DNA of 64,000 bases, from the NCBI GenBank assembly GCA_025738555.1, contig JAOVFP010000009.1, positions 2,418,001 through 2,482,000 of the forward strand. The letters run 5' to 3'. The position numbers and the translations under genes are program-made. The DNA is from Cyathus striatus (Eukaryota; Basidiomycota; Agaricomycetes; Agaricales; Nidulariaceae). Positions 57,388-64,000 of the stretch are shown here, piece by piece (position 1 is the stretch's first letter; each line of letters opens with the position of its first letter). The notes under the pieces are model-generated. The model saw only the letters and a program-made list of their open reading frames with translations. It made no database searches and had not been told where the DNA came from.

Positions 57388-60102
57388 TTAGACTTTAGAG
57401 TTATCATGACATGTCCCAGTTGGACATCGTAAATGGGAATAGCAGAAATATCTGTGATAACCATCCATCTTGTCCAAAGTTGCACACTTTGCTTTCTCAA
57501 ATGCCATCTGCCATGCATTAATGACATTTAGAGGGGGATTGGGTAATTTCTAGGACATCATTAGATACTTTTTAAGTTTTTTGAAAGTGCTTACCTTAAG
57601 CCAACATAATAGATGTTCTTCTGCCTTGTGTGAAAGCCATTTATTGCTTCTGTCGTCATCATAGAAATACTGAGCTGTAGATTCCAAACTTTGCAACAAT
57701 GGAAGAGTTATGGCTGGGTTGATTACATGTAGTTTTTTGGACCATGCTTCTAATGTTTCTGTAAAAATATAATGGGGAATTTCTCTCTTGGAGATTATTC
57801 TGGTAAATATCTCTGCACAGTACTCGGGTGTAATATGAATAGAGCCAGTACACCATGGGCTATTTGATAGAAATTCCCATAGTTGTTTTGATATGTCCTC
57901 AGAGTGAAGGTATGATATTGTTTCCATTTCATCTGTTATTGATACAAACATATTTTTTTCTTCATCATTTAAAAATAATGGAAAACAACGCTGCAATTGT
58001 ATGAAGGTGTCTGAAAAGATGCAAAGAAACACAATTAATTTGCTTATTGTTATGTTGTTTTTGTCTAATTGAAGACTTTTGAATTTGATGGGAAATATAT
58101 ATGACATGAGATAATGTTTAAAGTTGACTCGAGTTTTCTAAGTTGAGTAGTAAATCATTAGTTATTGAATAATTTCTTGAACTCACCGACAAACTTAAGC
58201 GGTTGGGATACATAGAATGCACAGCACTTGAAGGTAGTGAATGATGCTTCAAGAAGTGGTCAACAGATTCCAACACTGTTTGCCCATATCTTACATCAGT
58301 AGTATCCAAAAGTCCAAACATCTCAAAAGCCCCTTTAAGGCTTTGGCTATTCAGATATTGTTGTCCTTCTGAGAAGAATCTCTGTAATGGCAATTGAAAA
58401 TCTTGTGAATCCATGTTCTCTCCACTTTTATAAAAATGGAAATTCCATCTGAAAAATGCATAGATCCAACCAGCTACATCATGTTTAAATCAATTTGCAT
58501 AATTATATAAATGACACTACATACCATGCTGTTCATCTGTTTCATATTTAGAGTGATTCATAAATTTAAGACAGGACTGAGCTATACTGAGATGGGCTGA
58601 TGTTATATTCACATAGAAGGCTTTTGATCGTGTCTTCTTTGTTAGAAAGTCAATAAATGACTTGTGGTGAAACTCAATCTTCAAATTTCGCCTGAATGAT
58701 CCTGATCCAACTTTAATTAGGATGAGTGAGTGAAGCTGATTCAATGAGAAATATGCTTCTCCTGGGGAAAGATATAAAAGTTGCTCAATGACAAGAAGCA
58801 GCCTTTGTTGATTAAGAGTCACTGCCTTTCCTATGGCCATAGGTAGATATTTATTGCAGTCCTTGTGGGGGTCTCTTTGTATAGCAATTATATATGCCAG
58901 TACCCTCATTGTTCGTTCAGTATCTTGGACTCTGGACAGAATTTCAGTGTACAAGAGATCAAGATCTTCAAGAGGGGAGGTTTTTCCACTTTTCTTAATT
59001 CCAAGCACAATTTCAAGCTGTGCATTTGGATTATGATTAGGACTGGAAATGAATCTCATCACTGTTGCGGCATAAATGAATTGGCCAGAAGATCGCTTTA
59101 TGAGCTCATTGATTGTCTCCAGGGATGGCCAAGGTCTAGAAACCGACTTAAGAGCCATTCTGAACTGGCGATCATTCAGAATACGAGTAAATCCGCTCTC
59201 AAGGACAGTTTGAATATCCTGTGAAACTCCTGGAACACGGTCCAATGAAATGAGCTTAGTCGCGAAAATAAGCTCTTTTGAATCAAAGACTATCTGTAAA
59301 TAGTGTTCTGGCCTACTAGTGATGAAAAATCCAAGTGGGAAGCCGTCGTAGCGCACAGCTTTGGCTAGTATTTGCAAGATACTAACTTGGACTGCTGGTT
59401 CAATACACTCATCTAAGCCGTCTATAACTATTACGCCAACGTCAAGTCGCTTTCGTGGTATCGAGCAACATGGCTCATATACGAGCTTGTGGAATTGACG
59501 CTCCAATGGTGCATCATCGAGAAGGCTTGGGTCCTGTTCAATCGCAGCCGCAATGTATTTAGCAATTTCATCACTCTTCGTCGCAAGCTGATATGCAATA
59601 GTGGTAAAGAGCTTCTGTGCATTGTTTCGATCATCTGCGCTTCGCCAGAAGAAGAAACTAGCGCCCGTAAGTCCCGCCTTATCTGCCTTCTCACATGTAG
59701 ATCGTGCAATGCATGATTTTCCAGCGCCTGCAGGACCGTGTAGTAAGAGTATGCCAGTTTCCTTCTCTGGTTCTTTAATCCAGTCGTGTATGTCACTTAA
59801 AAGCTGTGTACGTGTATCCTCATGACATTTCGGTGCTTCATACTGGGCCTTCGAATCGTGGGTTGCGCCTTTCGCTATAAAGCGATGAAGGTTTTGTTTC
59901 ATTCCTTTCGAGAATATGTAAATAAAAATAATTTGTATTGTTTATTACACGGTAACATACCCATGACATTAATTCCATTTACTTGTGTGGAATGAGATGT
60001 GCTAAACTTGTAGATATAGGTCGATTACGCACCGGTTATTTCATTGCTAACAAAGTTTGAACCATGGATGGAGAATCCGGATGCACAGTTGAAAAAAGAC
60101 AT
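57388..60102 (-). CDS. NACHT-4: intact NLR-like NACHT NTPase, five exons
   Basis: Predicted STAND ATPase of about 813 aa. Exons: 60102-60033, 59904-58525, 58473-58187, 58137-57595, 57549-57388; introns 128, 51, 49, 45 nt, phases 1,1,0,0. Intron 4 contains an in-frame TAG (TCCTAG acceptor), so splicing is needed to reach the conserved last exon, which supports the whole family model. Start motif MSFFNCASGFSIHGSNFVSN, then GPAGAGKS, VIVIDGLDEC, ITSRPE, FHHKSFIDF, and AGWIYAFF-type helix start in exon 3. The last exon ends CPTGTCHDNSKV. No stops. NACHT-3 is its closest relative here by intron lengths and by the KKYLPMAIGKAV region. The recognition role is inferred from family only. Confidence 0.92.
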
Positions 60103-60348
60103 TGTGATATGGGAGTGGAAGTATGAAACGGGGCTGTTCAGCTTTCTCATGTCAGCTCATTTATAGGATTAGGCGGGCGTCAATTGCATGTAGGCATCCG
60201 CATGGCGGCTGATACAGCCCCGGAACGTGCAGCTTTTCTAAAATAAGTTCATGTACTTCTCCGACTCGTTCATGTTAATATTATTATTGTTCATAAGAAT
60301 GATAGAGGAAGCTGATTGTATACGAATCTGTAATTAAAATGGCTTAGC
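60103..60348. promoter_or_regulatory. NACHT-4 upstream region
   Basis: Copied flank (GCATGGCGGCTGATACAGCC, TATACGAATCTGTAATTAAA) between NACHT-4 and its module X. Putative promoter. No element defined. Confidence 0.4.
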
Positions 60349-62900
60349 CTAACTACTGTCCAATGTCTGTAGTCCGAATATAAGACAATCCAGCATTGCT
60401 ATCCATCCAGTTCTATGGCGAGCTGTTTGTAATATAAGCTGTGAAAGAGCGAGGGTTAGTAAGACCGGATGCGATAATAGGAGAGTTGAAAAAGATAGAT
60501 GAGGAAGAAATGGACATAGGAAGACGAGAAGTATCGGAGACATTAGGTGACGAGAGCACGAGAAGCAAGGTACGGCACGAAACGAATGCGCCATGCAGCC
60601 AGCCCCGACAGAATTTCGGTACGTCAACAGCAACTGCATGTTCCTCACCCAAGTACAATCGTTCATTGATGCCGACACTAGTCGACCACAACGGGAGTTG
60701 TAAGATGAAGACGCGAGGCACATGTCTGTACCATGTCACTGCCACGCGTAGAACACTCTCAACCAGAATGACAAGCTCGGCCCCAACCAACGTACGCTCC
60801 CAGTACCGCGATAGCAGAGAACGGTGCCTTAGTAGGTACGGCACAGTTCCTTCTGCAAGCCTACTCGCACGCTCCTGCATGTAATAGTCCACCCATTTCC
60901 GCACAGCCCCCTTGGGCAACCGACTCCCCTCCATCGTATGTACATGAATACAAGGTATAACGAGGAAAGTACTCACCAGCCCTTCAAGGTGCTACCCGTA
61001 ACCTCCCCGCTGATCACATAAAACCAGCGCTGGTTCATGTCCACGAATCGCTCGAGCCTTACGGGATCGTGCACCAGCTGCGTCGTTGATGAAGTGTATG
61101 TACTGTATTCGAGGGTTGTGCCTGTTCTATTAGATGAGGTTAGTTATCATGTTGGGAGGATATGGAGAATAGGAGAAAGAGGAAAGTGATGGCGGTGAGA
61201 GGGGACAAAGGTGCAAGGAAAGAGGTGACTTCTGAGTGGGGGGTGAAGGAGAGAAGAGACGAAGGAGGGAAAGGAAAGAATAGAGGGAGTCAAAGGGAAT
61301 GCGAGGGGAGGGAGGAAAGAAAGACAGAAGAAGTGGTCACCCAAGCATAATCGTTCAATGAAGCTGACACCAGTCGACTGCCACTAGAGGAGCAAGATAA
61401 CATGTATACATGGACACCGCCTTGCGTATGCATGATGGATAGAAATACCAGCGAGAACGACTCGCTCGGCTCGAATCCAGTACCTCCTTCCCGCTAGGGC
61501 ACACTCAATAAGCAGCGGGTGCTCCCAGTACAACGATAGCATGGGATAATGACATTACGGCACAGCCGCTCCTTTCGCAACACCCAGCCTCCTTGTCCAG
61601 CCGCCTATCCTCCCCTCTACAAGAATCCCAAATATAACGGGGAAACAACTCACCGCCGGTCCTCAGTAAAAGCGCGGCTGTAATCTCCCCGTTGGTCATA
61701 TAATGCAAGCACAGGTTCGACTGCGCAGCCTGCAGTGGTCGAGCGCCAGTTGTGTCGTTGGAGTGAACGTATCGTATTGGAGGGCCATGCTTGTTCTATC
61801 AGGGAAGGTTAGCGCTCGTGATAATAGGATGTGGGGAATAGGAGAAGGAGGGAATTGAGTAAGTAGAGAGAGGAGCAAGGGGAAGGGGAAGGGGTGAAGG
61901 AGGAGGGGGGTGAAGGAGGGAAGAGGCGAAGGAAAGAAGGGAAGGAAGACACCAAGGGAGTCGCAGGGAAAGGTGCGAGGAGGGGAAAGGGGAATAAAGG
62001 CAGAAGGGAGGGGTAAAGGCGACGGTAATGGTAAAGGGAGAAGAGTACGAGTGGAAGGAGGGAGAGCACGAGGGCATGAGGAACCAAGACAGGACGAGAT
62101 GGCAGGACGAAAAGAATCAAGACAAACTGAAGAGATTAACGATCACGAACGACCGGGTACGCAAGGACAATTGCAAGTAAAGAAGAGATACGAACCTTTC
62201 GCTACATCTTCACGTCCCCTCAGCACCTCAACGTCGATCCTGACTAGACTCGAAGTGCGTTGCCCAGTCGTCTGATAGTTATGAACTTCGTGACCCTCTT
62301 GAATCGGAATCTGCACTGTTTCAGCTTTAGCTTTGTAGTCTGCAGTGCTGCCGGAGGCAGAGGGGGAAGCGGAGAATGTTGTTGTGTGGCCTGTGCGTCC
62401 ATGGCCATTACTACGCCATGTCAATATGGCAACTATGAAATACATCTCTGTATCAGCACCTTTATAATGTGTCTGAAGGAAGAAGGGACGTACAGTCCAA
62501 ATATACTTATCTGCGCCCTTTGCCTTGTTGCCCTACGCGCCCACACCGGGAAATACGAGGCAGAGGCAAGGGTGAAACGACGTAGTCGTCGTTAGCTGTA
62601 GTCCGGCAGTAGATAGGATAAACGACGGTAAGGCAGATGAGGAGAGGTAACGGCGATGAAGATGGGATATGGGAAACGAACGTGGAGAGAACTAGGGACA
62701 ATCGAAACCGTGTGAACTTGCGATATGTGGCACGTGTTGACAGTGACACATTCCTCGGACCTCTGGCGTTTCCTTCCTCATGGGAGTCCCTTCCTCTTCC
62801 GGGCCCCCAATTGCAACCCTCTGCGGGTCATTCCATTGACCTTAACCTGATAAACTAGACAAGCCATCCAATACAGAAATCCTCCCAGTCCCACTTGACT
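60349..62900 (-). pseudogene. Module X, last full unit: longest open exon series
   Basis: Best-preserved copy. Exon A region (62445-62195) is open and reads FSASPSASGSTADYKAK, later QRTSSLVRIDVEVLRG, before a GTTCGT donor. Exon B pieces are at about 61800-61650 (EPVLALYDQRGDY frame) and 61130-60975. Exon C (60976-60780) is open: MEGSRLPKGAVRKWVDYYMQ, then ERASRLAEGTVPYLLRHRSL. A 187-codon open frame covers 60413-60976, but its C-terminal half is not conserved in frame elsewhere. No domain recognised. It is same-strand and upstream of NACHT-4, so it may be an independent gene or a former 5' part. Confidence 0.45.
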
Positions 62901-63569
62901 ATCACATGCTCTATACTCTAAAAATAGTCTTAGGCTTCTGTGAATACTTAGACTTATAAGCCTGGCACTCGACAAGTGAGTGCATACTAATTTGAAATGC
63001 AGCTCGAAAACCCTTCAACGAGTACATCGCTTGTCATCGAAGGATACACGAAAATCAATGTTGCTCACGCGCCTATCTCATATCGATCAGCGACTTGAAA
63101 TCCCATGTGATTGTGAAGAAGCCTCGGAGTTTATACTACGGCGAAGAGAGAATTCCTGGTCAAACAGAGCTCACATGAAGCGCATGCTGCGTATGTACAC
63201 GTCTTTGATCATCTCGCCCAATGTTGCACGTGGCTCTACGGCGCCAGCGATTATCAGTCGCATAAGGAGATATAGAAAGAAGAGAGAACGTACGTCCAAA
63301 AGTGCAAATCTTTCACTATAACTCTTAGACACGATGCTAACAAGCACGTTCAGATCCATACGCATATGCTTTCCGCTAGCCGGATCGAGGCTCTCGAGGA
63401 TTACACTTGCATATTCGTTATGTAACCGCAGAAGTAGGATGCGGGTAGTGCTTCGGAGTTATAGCCCGAGCCCCAAGGGGAACTATATGATAAGGACATA
63501 TTAGCGACGTCTAGGAGAAGATACTCGAAAAGGACAGAGTATAAAGGTGGAAGATAGGGTTAAATAGTT
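62901..63569. other. Unassigned spacer
   Basis: No gene assigned. The plus-strand frame 62980-63321 (contains PCDCEEASEFILRR) is open but overlaps sequence resembling module X at 63265-63300 (AAGAAGAGAGAACGTACGTCC), so I do not trust it as a gene. Confidence 0.35.
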
Positions 63570-64000
63570 TGTATGTGGAGATGAGAGTTGAGAAGAGAGT
63601 CACCAAGTATCACAGCCACACATCCAGTCCCATGACCAGCTGCTTGTATTACTTAGTTATGAAAGAGCGACAGTTAGTAATACGGGAATCGATAACAGGA
63701 GAGTGGGAAATGATAGAAGGGGGAGATATGAGCTTAGAGAGACGAAAGGTATCAGCGACCCTTAGGTAATGAGAACATGATTCAGAGGAGCAGGATACGA
63801 TACGAAAAGAAACGACTGCGCCATGCAGAGAGCCCAGATAACATTTCGATACGTCAACCGCAGCTGCGTCTTCCCCACCCGGGCACGGTCGGTCGGTGAA
63901 GCCGACACCAGTCAACTGCAACGGGAGGAGTAAGATCAAGACTCGGTACTATACCATCTCACTGTTCCGCATAATGAATGAATATACCAACGAGAACGTC
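63570..64000 (-). pseudogene. Module X, start of a further unit, cut by the window edge
   Basis: Shares CCAGCTGCTTGTATTA, GAAAGAGCGA, GAGACGAAAGGTATC and ACGGGAGGAGTAAGATCAAGA with the other modules in the same order. No NACHT gene precedes it in the window, so this unit is also incomplete or rearranged. Confidence 0.45.

Noticed and set aside
62980..63321. 113-codon plus-strand ORF as a gene
   Set aside because: Part of it matches module X DNA on the other strand, no splice partners or family were recognised, and composition alone does not support it.

Overview
The window reads as the genome of a mushroom-forming basidiomycete (Agaricomycetes). The evidence is spliceosomal introns of about 45-55 nt with GTATGT/GTAAGT-type donors, NACHT NTPase genes of the Agaricomycete type, a Plavaka-type (CACTA-like) DNA transposon, a chromodomain Ty3/Gypsy retroelement and a DUF6698-like gene. 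No rRNA, tRNA or CRISPR array was recognised, and there is little ordinary housekeeping gene content.

The backbone is a decayed head-to-tail array on the minus strand. Each unit is a five-exon NACHT (NLR-like) gene followed, at higher coordinates, by an unrecognised multi-copy gene-like block that I call module X. NACHT-1 (1-1506) runs off the window edge. NACHT-2 (6712-23459) is a pseudogene split by about 14 kb of inserted DNA. NACHT-3 (27421-30153) and NACHT-4 (57388-60102) look intact and encode about 817 and 813 residues. Module X lies at about 2281-5960, 23721-27420, 30426-32722 continued at 43861-45090, 45095-45352, 47640-48690, 54190-55420, 60349-62900 and 63570-64000.

Mobile DNA breaks the array. 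From left to right: a 343-bp TA-flanked MITE (4008-4350). Then the composite insert in NACHT-2 (6907-20960), which holds a 4.57-kb element with giant terminal inverted repeats (7572-12144), a chromovirus with a damaged gag and an intact-length pol (about 13354-20004), and an antisense two-exon gene with a Cys-rich/coiled-coil product (20129-20911). Next is an 11.1-kb three-gene Plavaka element (32723-43860), cleanly inserted in module X of the third unit, then a small foldback element (45817-46084) and a 2.57-kb element with 8-bp target duplications (50249-52813).

The NACHT proteins are presumably STAND-type signalling ATPases of fungal immunity or self-recognition. A repeated NLR locus heavily hit by transposons is consistent with a fast-evolving, heterochromatin-prone region. 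Nonsense codons inferred in the gag, Plavaka, Plavaka-cargo and antisense genes are all TGA and are best explained as CGA-to-TGA changes at CpG. The NACHT-2 stop is a different type of change.
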